Origin: JAGPUQ01 sp947084925
Lineage (GTDB): Bacteria > Pseudomonadota > Gammaproteobacteria > Pseudomonadales > Porticoccaceae
DNA length: 64,000 bases
Reading direction: 5' to 3'
Assembly: GCA_947084925.1 (NCBI GenBank)
Contig: CAMTUJ010000024.1
Coordinates: forward strand, 8,026-72,025
A model generated the notes under the pieces. It did not search any database. It worked only from the letters and a program-made list of their open reading frames with translations, and was not told where the DNA came from. The translations under genes were made by a program, and so were the position numbers. Positions within the stretch are counted from its first letter, which is position 1, and each line of letters starts with the position of its first letter. Below, in pieces: positions 37,544-47,513 of the stretch.

Positions 37544-38460
37544 GTGCGCCGCAACAGCCGGTGGAAGCGGCCATTGCCGCGCTAACCAGCATCGTACTGG
37601 GCAAGGAGCGCCAGATCCGGCTCGCTCTGGCCTGTCTGCTGGCGCGGGGTCACCTCCTGATCGAAGACGTGCCGGGCACCGGCAAGACCACGCTGGCGCA
37701 GGCCCTGGCGCGCGTGCTGGGTCTGAGTTACGGCCGCATCCAGTTCACCAGCGATCTGCTGCCTGCCGACATCATCGGTATCTCGGTCTATCAGCGCGAG
37801 CAGGGGAGTTTCGAATTCCACCCCGGCCCGGTGTTCAATCAGTTGATCCTGGCGGACGAGATCAATCGCAGCACTCCCAAGACCCAGAGCGCCCTGCTGG
37901 AAGCCATGGCCGAGGGGCAGGTGAGCGTGGAAGGCGAGACCCGCGCGCTGCCACAGCCGTTCTTCGTGATCGCGACCCAGAATCCCGGCACCCAGTACGG
38001 CACCTTTCCGCTGCCGGAATCGCAACTGGACCGTTTTCTGATGCGCCTGCATCTGGGTTATCCGGACGCCGAATCCGAACGCGAATTGCTGGCCGGGACC
38101 AATCCGCGCCTGCGCCTGCCGGGTCTGCCCCGGGTGCTGGATGACGCGCGGCTTGCCGCGCTGCAAGAGCGGGTCGACAAGATACAGGCGGCGCCCGCGC
38201 TGATCGGCTATGTGCAGCGGCTGGTGCATCACACGCGCCAGTTGCCGGACTGCGAACACGGCGTTTCGCCGCGCGGCGGGCTGGCGCTGTTGCAGGGCGC
38301 GCGCGCCTGGGCCTTCATGGCGGGCCGCTCCCATGTGATTCCCGAGGATGTGCAGGCGGTGTTCGGCCCGGTGATCGCCCATCGTCTGCACAGCGCGGCG
38401 GGTGGTGAACCCGCGATCGCGGCGGCGCAGCGGGTGTTGAATGCAGTGGATATCCTGTAG
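37540..38460 (+). CDS. MoxR-family AAA+ ATPase
   Basis: A 306-residue AAA+ ATPase with Walker A EDVPGTGKTTLAQALAR, Walker B LILADEINRSTPKTQ and sensor segment FFVIATQNPGTQYGTFPLPESQLDRF. MoxR proteins act as chaperone-like ATPases, usually encoded with DUF58 and transglutaminase-like proteins as here. No upstream ATG fits; the likely start is a TTG overlapping the metZ stop (TTGA). Confidence 0.92.
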   Translation: MSAPQQPVEAAIAALTSIVLGKERQIRLALACLLARGHLLIEDVPGTGKTTLAQALARVLGLSYGRIQFTSDLLPADIIGISVYQREQGSFEFHPGPVFNQLILADEINRSTPKTQSALLEAMAEGQVSVEGETRALPQPFFVIATQNPGTQYGTFPLPESQLDRFLMRLHLGYPDAESERELLAGTNPRLRLPGLPRVLDDARLAALQERVDKIQAAPALIGYVQRLVHHTRQLPDCEHGVSPRGGLALLQGARAWAFMAGRSHVIPEDVQAVFGPVIAHRLHSAAGGEPAIAAAQRVLNAVDIL

Positions 38461-38525
38461 TCCGCCGCGGTGTCAGCGCGCCGCCCGCGCGCACGCCAGG
38501 GCTGCAATCCACCGGAGCCGCGCCC

Positions 38526-39494
38526 ATGCCCGGGCTGCGCGCCGCCTTCGCTAGACGCTATCAGCAGTGGCTCGACCGGCGCCTGCCGCCGGTGCCGTCC
38601 TGCCGTCTCGAAAACCGCCGGCTGTTCATTTTTCCGTCCGGCGCCGGTGCCCTGTACGGCGCGCTGCTGGTGGTGCTCTGGCTGACCGCCACCAACTTTG
38701 AAAACAATCTGGTGTTCGGACTGACGTTTTTACTCGCCGGCCTGTTTGTGATCGCCATTTTTCACACCTACGGCAATCTGCACGGACTGGAGATCGTCCC
38801 GCTGCGCGCCGGCACCGGCTTTGCGGGGCAGGACGTGGATTTTGTCCTGGAAATTCGCAATGACGGTCGCCGCCCGCGCGAAAGCATCCGCCTGTCCTAC
38901 GCCGGCGGCGAGACGCGCGAGATTCATCTCGGCGCCGGCGAGCGCCACCGGGTGCGGCTGCCGGTGCCCGCTGGCCAGCGCGGCTGGCTCGATCCGGGAC
39001 GGCTGACGATCGCGAGCGTCTATCCGCTCGGTCTGCTGCGGGTCTGGAGTCATGTTCGCCTGGAGAGCCGGGCGCTGGTATATCCGCGCCCGGTCGCCAC
39101 CGGACCCACACCGCACGCGCGGCCGGCGGCGAGCGAGGCGGGCAGCGCGAGCATTCCCGGCCGCGAGGAATTTGCCACGCTGGAAAGTTATCGTCCCGGT
39201 GAACCGAAAAGCCGCATCGCCTGGAAGCAGCATGCCCGCGGGCTCGGGCTCCATACCAAGCATTTCACCGATCCCGTCGATCAGCGTCGCTGGCTCGACT
39301 GGGACGATTTTCCGGGTCTGGATACCGAAGCGCGCCTGTCGCGCCTGTGCGGCGCCGCGCTGGCCGCCGATGCCGGCCCGGACGCCTACGGGCTGCGGCT
39401 GCCCGGACAGATCATTCCACCCGGCAGCGGGCGCCCGCACCGGGACCAGGTACTGCGCGCGCTCGCGCTGTTCGGTCTGGATGGACCGGGCTGA
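38526..39494 (+). CDS. DUF58 domain protein
   Basis: A 322-residue protein with two closely spaced membrane helices (about residues 38-80) and a large soluble domain. The DUF58 core motif is YRPGEPKSRIAWKQHAR (about residues 225-241). It lies between the MoxR ATPase and the transglutaminase-like protein, a recurrent triad of unknown joint function, possibly envelope-related. GGAG precedes the ATG, and the stop shares one base with the next gene. Confidence 0.9.
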   Translation: MPGLRAAFARRYQQWLDRRLPPVPSCRLENRRLFIFPSGAGALYGALLVVLWLTATNFENNLVFGLTFLLAGLFVIAIFHTYGNLHGLEIVPLRAGTGFAGQDVDFVLEIRNDGRRPRESIRLSYAGGETREIHLGAGERHRVRLPVPAGQRGWLDPGRLTIASVYPLGLLRVWSHVRLESRALVYPRPVATGPTPHARPAASEAGSASIPGREEFATLESYRPGEPKSRIAWKQHARGLGLHTKHFTDPVDQRRWLDWDDFPGLDTEARLSRLCGAALAADAGPDAYGLRLPGQIIPPGSGRPHRDQVLRALALFGLDGPG

Positions 39495-41488
39495 TGGAGC
39501 CGGTCTGGCAGATTCCCCGGCCGGCGCTGTTCTGGCTGCTGTTTACCGAAGTGGCGCTGGCCGGCCTGCATGCCGATCACCTGACACTCTGGCTGCTCGG
39601 GGCGGGCGCTCTGGTGCTGGGCTGGCGTGTCCAGATCTATCGCGGGGTATGGCATTACCCGGGTCCCTGGGCCAAGGCTGTCCTGGTGCTGATGTGCGGT
39701 GGCGCCATTCTCGCGTCCTACGGGCGCCTGTACGGCCTGGAACCCATGGTGGCGCTGCTGTGGAGCGGTTTCATCCTCAAGTTGCTGGAAATGCAGCGCC
39801 GCCGCGACGCCCTGATCCTGGTCTGCCTCGGCTACTTCGTCGCCGTCATCCAGTGCCTGTTCTCGCAAACGCCGGGTACCGCGCTCGGGACGCTCGGCGG
39901 CGTGTTGCTGGTCACCGTGGTGCTTGCCGCCCTGCATCGCCGCGCGGAGGCGGGTTACTGGCGACCGGTGCGCAGCGCAGCAGCGCTGCTGGCCGAGGCG
40001 GTGCCACTGATGCTGATCCTGTTTCTGGTGATGCCGCGCCTGGGTTCGCTGTGGACCGTGCCCCAACCGCGCCAGGGCGCGACCGGCGTCAGCGATGTGC
40101 TCGCGCCCGGCGATCTGAGCCGGTTGGGGGCTTCCGGAGAAGTGGCGTTCCGGGTCCAGTTTGATGGCGCGCCGCCGCCCCACAATCAGCTTTACTGGCG
40201 CGGTCTGGTGCTGTCGCGCTTCGATGGTCGCAACTGGTCGCGCATCGAACCCGGACTCGATGCGGACGCCGGTGCGTCCCGGCGGGGCGGCGCGGGGCCG
40301 CAGCCCTGGGAGAATGCCGTGCAGCGGCTGGGCGCACCGCGGCATTACCGGATGATTCTCGAACCCTCGGGCGAAAACTGGCTGTTTGCCCTGGAAACAC
40401 CGGTCCCGGAAAGTCCGGACGTGACCCTCAATGACGACTTGACGCTGACGCGCGCGACGCCGGTAGTGTCCCGCTGGAGCCACAGTCTCACCTCGTGGAT
40501 GGATTACCGCGCCGCGGCCGGGGGTCTCGGGGACGGCCGCCGGGCGCTGGAAACCATGCTCCCCGGTGCGGCCAATCCGCGTACCCGCGAGCTTGCCGCC
40601 CGCTGGCGGAGCGAGGTTGATTCCGATGCGGCCCTGGTCGAGCGCGTACTGGCGCTCTACAACCGCGACTATGTCTACAGCCTGGAAGCACCGCTTCTCG
40701 GTCGCGACTCGGTCGATGAATTTCTCTGGCGGACCAGGCGCGGTTTCTGCGAGCATTTTGCCGGCAGCTTCGTCTTCATCATGCGCGCGGCCGGCGTACC
40801 GGCGCGGGTCGTGGTCGGCTACCAGGGCGGTGAATACCATCCCGACGCCGGCTATCTGATCGTGCATCAATACGATGCCCACGCCTGGGCCGAAGTCTGG
40901 CTCGCCGGGCGCGGCTGGGTGCGCGTGGATCCCACCGCCGCCGTGGCGCCGGAGCGGATCGAGTTCAGCGTCGCCGACCTGCTGGGTGGCGAGCAGGCTT
41001 TCCTCGCCGATTCGCCGCTCTCCCTGGTGCGTTTTCGCGGGATTCGCTGGCTCGACCGATTGCGCCTGCAGCTCGATTACTACGACTATATGTGGGCGCA
41101 ATGGGTGCTGGGTTACGAGTACCGGCAGGAACGTCTGCTGACCGGATGGCTGGGCGCCTGGGATCCCTGGCGGCTGGGTTTTTTCATCCTGGGCGCCGGT
41201 GCCCTGGCGTTACTGCCGGTTCTGTTCGGGCAACTGCGCCTGGCACGGCGCCCGCCGCGCCCGCCCCTGGAACGACTGTTCGAGCGCTATTGCCGCCAGC
41301 TCGCGCGCCGCGGCGTCACGCGCGCACCGGGGGAGTCGCCGCGCGCACTGGCGGAGCGTGTGGCGCGGGAGCGTCCCGCGCTGGGGGCGGATGCCGCCGC
41401 CATCAGCGCCTTGCTGGAGGAGGGCCTGTATGGCGGCGGAGCGCCGGATCTCGCCGAGCTTCGGCGGCGGATTCGGCGCCTCGGATAA
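39494..41488 (+). CDS. tgpA: TgpA-like membrane transglutaminase
   Basis: A 664-residue inner-membrane protein with about six N-terminal helices, a periplasmic transglutaminase-like domain, one later membrane helix (near residue 560) and a C-terminal DUF4129-type tail. The catalytic triad is Cys419 (RRGFCEHFAGSF), His463 (HAWAEVW) and Asp479 (VDPTAAV). In Pseudomonas aeruginosa TgpA is essential. The ATG at 39494 overlaps the DUF58 gene stop by one base. Confidence 0.92.
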   Translation: MEPVWQIPRPALFWLLFTEVALAGLHADHLTLWLLGAGALVLGWRVQIYRGVWHYPGPWAKAVLVLMCGGAILASYGRLYGLEPMVALLWSGFILKLLEMQRRRDALILVCLGYFVAVIQCLFSQTPGTALGTLGGVLLVTVVLAALHRRAEAGYWRPVRSAAALLAEAVPLMLILFLVMPRLGSLWTVPQPRQGATGVSDVLAPGDLSRLGASGEVAFRVQFDGAPPPHNQLYWRGLVLSRFDGRNWSRIEPGLDADAGASRRGGAGPQPWENAVQRLGAPRHYRMILEPSGENWLFALETPVPESPDVTLNDDLTLTRATPVVSRWSHSLTSWMDYRAAAGGLGDGRRALETMLPGAANPRTRELAARWRSEVDSDAALVERVLALYNRDYVYSLEAPLLGRDSVDEFLWRTRRGFCEHFAGSFVFIMRAAGVPARVVVGYQGGEYHPDAGYLIVHQYDAHAWAEVWLAGRGWVRVDPTAAVAPERIEFSVADLLGGEQAFLADSPLSLVRFRGIRWLDRLRLQLDYYDYMWAQWVLGYEYRQERLLTGWLGAWDPWRLGFFILGAGALALLPVLFGQLRLARRPPRPPLERLFERYCRQLARRGVTRAPGESPRALAERVARERPALGADAAAISALLEEGLYGGGAPDLAELRRRIRRLG

Positions 41489-41530
41489 TGGCCTGCACGG
41501 CGGAGCCATCCGAGCGCGCGAGCGAGTTTC

Positions 41531-41557
41531 CGCCTTCCGCGAGCTTAGCGGAAGGCG
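41531..41557. terminator. 10-bp perfect hairpin downstream of tgpA
   Basis: CGCCTTCCGC and GCGGAAGGCG flank a 7-base loop in the 259-bp gap between tgpA and the efflux adaptor. No T-run follows on either strand, so this may be a factor-assisted or intrinsic-weak terminator closing the moxR-tgpA unit. Nothing else was recognised in the gap. Confidence 0.45.
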
Positions 41558-41747
41558 CCGCAAGCCCGTTCCCGGCGGATCGGTCGCCGTGCCCGGCAGG
41601 GTGTCCCAACGCCCGGCATTTTGCTCCACAATAGCGGCCACCCCGGCGCCCAGGCGTTGCGGTGCGTGCGACTCCCGCATCCCAGACGGCAAATGCCGGC
41701 TGACGTTGTCTGGTGCGCCTGGGGAAAACCATAATCAACGGGGTTTT

Positions 41748-42809
41748 ATGATGGATTTTTGGGTTGATGTCCGCGCCTCGAGGGGAGCCGCGGGTGGGGT
41801 GATGGCGGCCGCGCTGCTGGTGCTGTGTGGCGTGGTTGCCGGGCTGCCGGCCTTCGGCGCCGCCGAGCAGTACACCGTCAAGGCGCAGCCGGTTGCGGAC
41901 ATGAAATCGCTGTTCGCGGTGGTGGAGGCGGTGGACATCACGCCCGCGCGTGCGCGGATCAGCGGCACCATCGCGGAATTGCTGGTCGACGAGGGACAGA
42001 TCGTGACAGCCGGGCAGGTGCTGGCGCGGGTGCGCGATCCCAAACAAGGTATTCAGGTAGATTCCGCGCGCTCCAGATTGCAATCCCTCGACGCCCAACT
42101 CGAGCTCGCCACGACCACGCTCAACCGCATTGCCACGCTGTACCAGAGCGGCAAGATCAGTAAAGCCGCCTACGATGAAGCGCGCACGCAGGTGGATGTC
42201 ATCACGGCGAACATTGCGGCCGCCCGGTCCGACCAGGCGGTGATCCGCCAGGCGCAAACCGAAGGCCAGGTGCTGGCGCCGGCCAATGGCCGTGTGCTCA
42301 AGGTCAATGTCACCAACGGTGGTGTGATATTGCCCGGCGAAGTCATCGCCACCATCGCGGCGGAGAGCTATGTGCTGCGCCTGATGCTGCCCGAGCGCCA
42401 CGCGCGTTTTATCAAGCTGGGCGACAAGGTGCTGGTGGGCGACCGGGGCATGCTCGACCCGGATTACACCCTCCGGGAGGGTAGCCGCCGCGACGGCGAA
42501 GTCGTGCAGATCTATCCCGAGTTGGCCAATGGCCGCGTCATCGCGGATGTCGAAGTCAGTGGCCTGGGCGACTTCTTCGTCGGCGAACGCATTCGGGTAT
42601 GGGTGGCGACCGATGAGCGGAGCGCGCTGGTGGTGCCCCGGGAATACCTCTATCGTCGCCACGGCCTGAGTTTTGTACGCCTGGCCAGCGGCGCCGAAGT
42701 TGTCGTACAGCCCGGCATGGTGGTGGCGACCGGAGTGGAGGTACTGTCCGGAGTCCGGGACGGCGATGTACTGGCAGCGCCGGCTGATACCGCCGTCATG
42801 GAGCGCTGA
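41748..42809 (+). CDS. RND efflux periplasmic adaptor (MFP) subunit
   Basis: A 353-residue membrane-fusion protein linking an RND pump to an outer-membrane channel. It has a signal peptide or anchor (about residues 15-38), a lipoyl-like half ISGTIAELLVDEGQIVTAGQVLARV, a helical hairpin (about residues 105-165), the second lipoyl half with VLAPANGRVLKVNV, and a C-terminal beta-barrel. Two adjacent ATGs (41748, 41751) are possible starts. The pump gene starts 2 bases downstream, so they form an operon. No outer-membrane partner is adjacent. Confidence 0.9.
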   Translation: MMDFWVDVRASRGAAGGVMAAALLVLCGVVAGLPAFGAAEQYTVKAQPVADMKSLFAVVEAVDITPARARISGTIAELLVDEGQIVTAGQVLARVRDPKQGIQVDSARSRLQSLDAQLELATTTLNRIATLYQSGKISKAAYDEARTQVDVITANIAAARSDQAVIRQAQTEGQVLAPANGRVLKVNVTNGGVILPGEVIATIAAESYVLRLMLPERHARFIKLGDKVLVGDRGMLDPDYTLREGSRRDGEVVQIYPELANGRVIADVEVSGLGDFFVGERIRVWVATDERSALVVPREYLYRRHGLSFVRLASGAEVVVQPGMVVATGVEVLSGVRDGDVLAAPADTAVMER

Positions 42810-42811
42810 AC

Positions 42812-45800
42812 ATGGCCGGGTCCAGCTTCACGGGGCGGATCACCCGGGCCTTTGCCCATTCCACCCTGACCCCCTTGATCATCGTGGTCTCCCTCGTGCT
42901 GGGTGCGATGGCGCTCACCAGCATGCCCCAGGAGGAAGACCCGCAAATCACCGTCCCCTTCGTGGATGTTTTCATCAATACCTCGGGCCTGAAGGCCGAG
43001 GATGTCGTCGATGTGGTGACCAAGCCTTTCGAAGACATTCTCAAGGGCATCGACAACGTCGAACACACCTATTCGACCACCCGCGACGATGGCGTGGTTT
43101 TCACCATCCGCTTCGACGCGCGCTTCGATAACGATATCGCGGTGGCGCGCGTGAACGATGCCATCGATGCCAATCGCTATCGCATGCCGCCGAATATCCG
43201 GGAGCCGCTGGTGATCGGCCGCAGCATCGACGATGTCGCCGTGGTTGTACTCACGCTGGCGCCGAAGCCCGGCAACGAAGGACGCTGGCAATGGGGCGCG
43301 CTCCATGATCTCGCCGAAGAACTTCAGCACGAACTGGTCAAGGGCGACGACGTCGGTCTGACCTATATCGTGGGCGGCAAACCCCAGGAAGTGCGCATTG
43401 AGCCCGATCCGGAACTGCTCTCGCTCTACGGCGTGACGCTGGATCAGCTGGTCGCCAAAATCCGCAACGCCAACCGTACCTTTGTCGCCGGCGCCCTCGG
43501 TGGCAACGATCATGCGACTCCGGTGATCATCGGGCGCAGCCTGCAAAACAACGCCGATATAGGGTTGCTGGTCGTCACCACCCGGGACGGCAGGCCAGTG
43601 TATGTGCGCGACGTGGCCCACGTGGCGGTCGGCGAGGGCATCGCCACTCAGCGCGCCTGGAGCCTGACGCCCAGCGTGAGTGCGGATGGGGTCCGTTCCT
43701 TCGAGCCGTTGCCTGCGGTAACGCTGGCGATCGGCAAGCGCAAGGGCGCGAACGGTGTGAAGATCAGCGAAGACGTTCTGAAACGTCTTGAGCGGGTGCG
43801 TGGCCACCTGATTCCCGCAGGCGTCGATGTCCTGGTCAGCCGCGATTACGGCGAAACCGCGCGCCACAAGTCCAATGAAATGATGCTCCATCTGGTGCTG
43901 GCGACCGCCGTCATCGTGCTCATCATGGTGGGCTTTCTGGGCTGGCGCGAGGGCGTGGTGGTTCTGATCGTCATCCCGGCCACCATCTTGCTGACATTTT
44001 TCGTGTGCTGGTCGTTCGGCATCACCCTCAATCGCCTGACCATGTACGGCATTATTTTTTCCGTCGCGATTCTCGCCGACGATGCCATTGTGATAACCGA
44101 AAACATATCCCGACACTGGTGCATGCTGAACGGTCGCACCTGGACGGAGGCGACAGTGGATGCGGTGGCGGAAGTCGGCAACCCCACCATCATCGCGACC
44201 CTCACGGTCGTCATGGCGATGTTGCCGCTGCTGTTCGTGGAAGGATTTGTCGGACCTTTTCTCCAACCCATCCCCGTCGCGGCGATTGCCGCCATGCTGT
44301 TTTCACTGCTGCTGGCGGTGACGGTGGCGCCCTGGGCAATGCTCAAGCTGACCCACCGCAGCGACGACATGGGATTGCTGACGGCGGCCGAAGCCGCCCG
44401 CGCGAACGCGGGCTCATCCCATGCTGAAGCGGAGGCCTCTGGCGGCATTTTCGGGCAACTGTTCCGGCGTTTCGCCGGTGGCCTGTTGCGAACGCCGCAC
44501 CGCGCTCGCCTGACCTTGCTGGGCGTGGTGTTTCTGACATTTCTCACCTTTCTGATGCCCTATTTCAAACTCGTGCTGTTCAAAATCATGCCGTTTGACG
44601 ACAAACAGGATCTCCAGATCCAGGTCGATTTGCCCGAAGGCTCGACGCTCGAAGCCACCGAACGGGTGTTGATGCAGCTGGCCGGACTGGTTGGCGATAT
44701 CCCTGAAATTCAGAATATGCAGATTTACGCGGGCGGCACGGGGCCTTTCGATTTTTATGGCCTGGTGCGCCAGGATTACATGCGGAGCCTGCCCGAACAG
44801 GGTGAACTGCGCCTGCGTCTGCTTTCGACCTGGGATCGCGACCGTGAAAGCCATGATCTTTCCATCGAGATTCGCGAGCGCCTGAAAAATCTGAAGTTGC
44901 CGAAAAACGGCACCGTGAAAATTGTTGAATCCCCGCCGGGGCCGCCGGCGCCCTACATTGTGATCGCGGAAATTTACGGGCCGGATGCCGAGACTCGCCG
45001 GGCGACGGCGCGCCAGGTCCGCAAGCTCATCGATCAGGTGCCGGAACTCGCGCAAAGCGACGATTCGTTCGGTAATCCGACGCAACGATTGCGGATAGCG
45101 ATCGACCAGGACAGCCTGGAATTCCACCAGGTCGATGAAGGTGTTGTGTACCGCACCCTCGATGCCCTGTTGAACGGTGCCGCACTGGGTATATCGCAGC
45201 GTGGCGATGGGCAGAATCCGCTTCCTATCGTGTTGCAGGAACCCCGCGAAACGCTGGTCCTGGGGGAGCGATTGCTGTCCACACCCATTCCGACCCTGAC
45301 CGGTGAGCTGCGTGAACTGGGCGATGTCGTACACATCGAGCGCGAGCCGGCGTCCTATCCCATCTTCCGGCGCGATGGCCGCTTCGCCGACATGGTGACG
45401 GCGGGCATTCGCGGTCTGCCCTACGACGCGCCCATGTACGCGTTGCACACTGTGGAACAGTTGATCAAAAAGGCCGACTGGCCCGGGGGTGAAACCCTTC
45501 CGGTAAGGTATTTCGGGCAACCCGAGGACGAGAGCAAGCCGTCGCTGTTGTGGATGGGGGAGTGGGATGTGACCCGCGAAACCTTTGCCCAGCTGGGCGC
45601 GGCGTTCGGCTACGCGTTGTTGGGGATTTACATTCTGGTGGTCGGTCAGTTCCGCAGTTTCAAAACGCCGCTGGTGGTGTTGCTGCCGGTACCCCTCAGC
45701 TTCTCGGGCATCATTGTCGGCCACTGGATCATGGGCTCGACATATTCGATGCCCTCGACCATCGGTCTGATCGCGTTGTCGGGGATCGTGGTGCGCAACT

Positions 45801-46078
45801 CTATCCTGCTGATCGAATTCATTCAGGTGAATGTCCGCAGCGGTGTGCCCATGCGGCGCGCGGCACTGGAAGCCAGCGCCATTCGCGCCAAGCCCATTAT
45901 TTTGACGGCCTTGGCGGGTATCGCCGGCGGGATTTTCATCCTGCCCGACGCCATGTTGCACGGCATGGGTGTCGCGCTGATCTTCGGGCTGATTTCGTCC
46001 ACCGTGCTGACGCTGATCGTGATTCCCGCGGTTTACGTCTGGTTGCGTGACGACGGCATCGCCATGGCGGAGACTTGA
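42812..46078 (+). CDS. RND (AcrB-type) efflux permease
   Basis: A 1088-residue proton-driven inner-membrane pump with the RND layout of 12 helices and two large periplasmic loops (about residues 40-360 and 580-890). The proton-relay pair Asp423-Asp424 lies in ILADDAIVITENI in helix 4. The C-terminal half has GIVVRNSILLIEFI. Its sequence is not of the MexB/AcrB drug-pump core but of a more divergent, uncharacterised branch, so the substrate is unknown. It is translationally linked to the adaptor. Confidence 0.92.
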   Translation: MAGSSFTGRITRAFAHSTLTPLIIVVSLVLGAMALTSMPQEEDPQITVPFVDVFINTSGLKAEDVVDVVTKPFEDILKGIDNVEHTYSTTRDDGVVFTIRFDARFDNDIAVARVNDAIDANRYRMPPNIREPLVIGRSIDDVAVVVLTLAPKPGNEGRWQWGALHDLAEELQHELVKGDDVGLTYIVGGKPQEVRIEPDPELLSLYGVTLDQLVAKIRNANRTFVAGALGGNDHATPVIIGRSLQNNADIGLLVVTTRDGRPVYVRDVAHVAVGEGIATQRAWSLTPSVSADGVRSFEPLPAVTLAIGKRKGANGVKISEDVLKRLERVRGHLIPAGVDVLVSRDYGETARHKSNEMMLHLVLATAVIVLIMVGFLGWREGVVVLIVIPATILLTFFVCWSFGITLNRLTMYGIIFSVAILADDAIVITENISRHWCMLNGRTWTEATVDAVAEVGNPTIIATLTVVMAMLPLLFVEGFVGPFLQPIPVAAIAAMLFSLLLAVTVAPWAMLKLTHRSDDMGLLTAAEAARANAGSSHAEAEASGGIFGQLFRRFAGGLLRTPHRARLTLLGVVFLTFLTFLMPYFKLVLFKIMPFDDKQDLQIQVDLPEGSTLEATERVLMQLAGLVGDIPEIQNMQIYAGGTGPFDFYGLVRQDYMRSLPEQGELRLRLLSTWDRDRESHDLSIEIRERLKNLKLPKNGTVKIVESPPGPPAPYIVIAEIYGPDAETRRATARQVRKLIDQVPELAQSDDSFGNPTQRLRIAIDQDSLEFHQVDEGVVYRTLDALLNGAALGISQRGDGQNPLPIVLQEPRETLVLGERLLSTPIPTLTGELRELGDVVHIEREPASYPIFRRDGRFADMVTAGIRGLPYDAPMYALHTVEQLIKKADWPGGETLPVRYFGQPEDESKPSLLWMGEWDVTRETFAQLGAAFGYALLGIYILVVGQFRSFKTPLVVLLPVPLSFSGIIVGHWIMGSTYSMPSTIGLIALSGIVVRNSILLIEFIQVNVRSGVPMRRAALEASAIRAKPIILTALAGIAGGIFILPDAMLHGMGVALIFGLISSTVLTLIVIPAVYVWLRDDGIAMAET

Positions 46079-46242
46079 AGGCGGCCAGCAAAACCATTTC
46101 GCTTTGATGCATCCGGTGACGGTGTCGGGATAGAACTGAACACGCGCGCGACGGCTCCGCCAGCGTCGGAACCGGTGTTCGCGTGCGGAAGCTGGTCCCG
46201 GAATCGCCCGCGATTTTTACCGCCACATTTTGGGGTTTGTCT

Positions 46243-46857
46243 ATGTTCGAATGGATCGCCCAGCCCGAAGCCTGGATGGCACTGGCTACTCTGACCCCGC
46301 TTGAAGTCGTGCTCGGCATCGATAACATCATTTTTTTTGCGATTCTGGTGCAGCGGCTGCCCAAGGAACGGCAGAAGTCCGCGCGCTTTATCGGCCTCAC
46401 CCTGGCGCTCGGTTTGCGGCTGGTGCTGCTGACCTCGCTCGCCTGGCTGGTGAAGCTCACCGCCGACCTGTTCACGGTGCTCGGTCAGGGTATCTCCGGA
46501 CGCGATCTGGTGTTGATCCAGATCGGTCTGCTGGACCTGGTGTTTTCCCGGGATTCGGTCATCACCGCGGTCGGCATGGCGGATCACCTGCCGGTGATGG
46601 TCATCGCCGTCGTGATCGCGATTATTTTCATGATGCTGTTCGCGGGCGCGGTGGGCGATTTCATCACCAAACATCCGACCCTGAAAATGCTGGCGCTGTC
46701 GTTTCTGGTGCTGGTGGGCACGGCGCTGATCGCCGATGGTCTCGATTTCCACATTCCCAAAGGCTACATCTACTTTGCGATGGCGTTCAGCTTTGGCGTG
46801 GAAATTCTCAACCAGCGGGTGCGCGCCCGCCGCGTGCGACAGCGTGTCGGGGCCTGA
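46243..46857 (+). CDS. TerC-family membrane protein, internally shortened
   Basis: A 204-residue membrane protein of the TerC/YgdQ family. Recognisable segments are TPLEVVLGIDNIIFF (about residues 18-32), HPTLKMLALSFLVLVG and HIPKGYIYFAMAFS. After SGRDLV (about residue 90) the sequence jumps to LIQIGLLDLVFSRDSVITAVGM. Comparing with E. coli YgdQ from memory, about 37 residues containing one membrane helix and a charged loop are missing, and the usual FSLDSV is FSRDSV. The reading frame is intact, so this is a natural variant or an in-frame deletion. It abuts the MarC gene (TGAATG). Confidence 0.85.
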   Translation: MFEWIAQPEAWMALATLTPLEVVLGIDNIIFFAILVQRLPKERQKSARFIGLTLALGLRLVLLTSLAWLVKLTADLFTVLGQGISGRDLVLIQIGLLDLVFSRDSVITAVGMADHLPVMVIAVVIAIIFMMLFAGAVGDFITKHPTLKMLALSFLVLVGTALIADGLDFHIPKGYIYFAMAFSFGVEILNQRVRARRVRQRVGA

Positions 46858-47511
46858 ATGCTCGCGCAGATGAATACTGCGCTTGGCATGGCGCCGGTGG
46901 CCTTTGTGCTGCTGCTGGTGGTGATCGACCCCTTTGGGCTGACGCCGATGTTTGCCGCGCTGACCGCGGGCAAAACAACACTGGAACGGCGCCGCATCGC
47001 CACCCGGGCCGTAATCATTGCGGGCGGAGTAATCGCCTTTTTCATTTTTGGCGGCGGCTGGCTGCTCGATTATCTCGGCGTGGGCATGCCGGCATTTCGC
47101 ATCGCCGGCGGGGTGCTGCTGTTCCTGATCGCGATGGATTTGCTGCTGGTGCGTCACTCCGGACTGAGTTCGGCAACCGAACGCGAGCGGAGCGAGGCGG
47201 CGCGGCGCGACGATATCGCGGTGTTTCCGCTCGCGATTCCCATGATCGCCGGACCCGGGACGCTGACCACCGTGATGCTGCTGGCCCACGATCAGGGCAT
47301 CGCGACGAATCTGCTGATACTCGGTCTGAGTCTGGTGGTGCTGGCCATTACGCTGGCCATGTTCCTCTTCGCCGCGCGGGTGGTGCGGGTACTGGGCGAG
47401 ACCGGGATCAACGTGATCACGCGGTTATTGGGCCTGCTGCTCGCCGCGCTGGCGGTGCAGTTCGTGCTGGACGGGTTGCGCGAGAGCCTGCCCGGTCTCG
47501 TGGGAGACTGA
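46858..47511 (+). CDS. MarC/UPF0056 family membrane protein
   Basis: A 217-residue protein with six hydrophobic helices. Diagnostic segments are VVIDPFGLTPMFAALT near the N-terminus and FPLAIPMIAGPGTLTTVMLL in the middle, typical of the MarC (YhgN) family, whose function is not settled. It begins directly after the TerC-like stop and is probably co-translated with it. Confidence 0.9.
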   Translation: MLAQMNTALGMAPVAFVLLLVVIDPFGLTPMFAALTAGKTTLERRRIATRAVIIAGGVIAFFIFGGGWLLDYLGVGMPAFRIAGGVLLFLIAMDLLLVRHSGLSSATERERSEAARRDDIAVFPLAIPMIAGPGTLTTVMLLAHDQGIATNLLILGLSLVVLAITLAMFLFAARVVRVLGETGINVITRLLGLLLAALAVQFVLDGLRESLPGLVGD

Positions 47512-47513
47512 GC

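Noticed and set aside
39386..41101. Open frame of 571 codons opposite tgpA
   Set aside because: The plus strand encodes the transglutaminase triad; the opposite frame has shadow-type composition.
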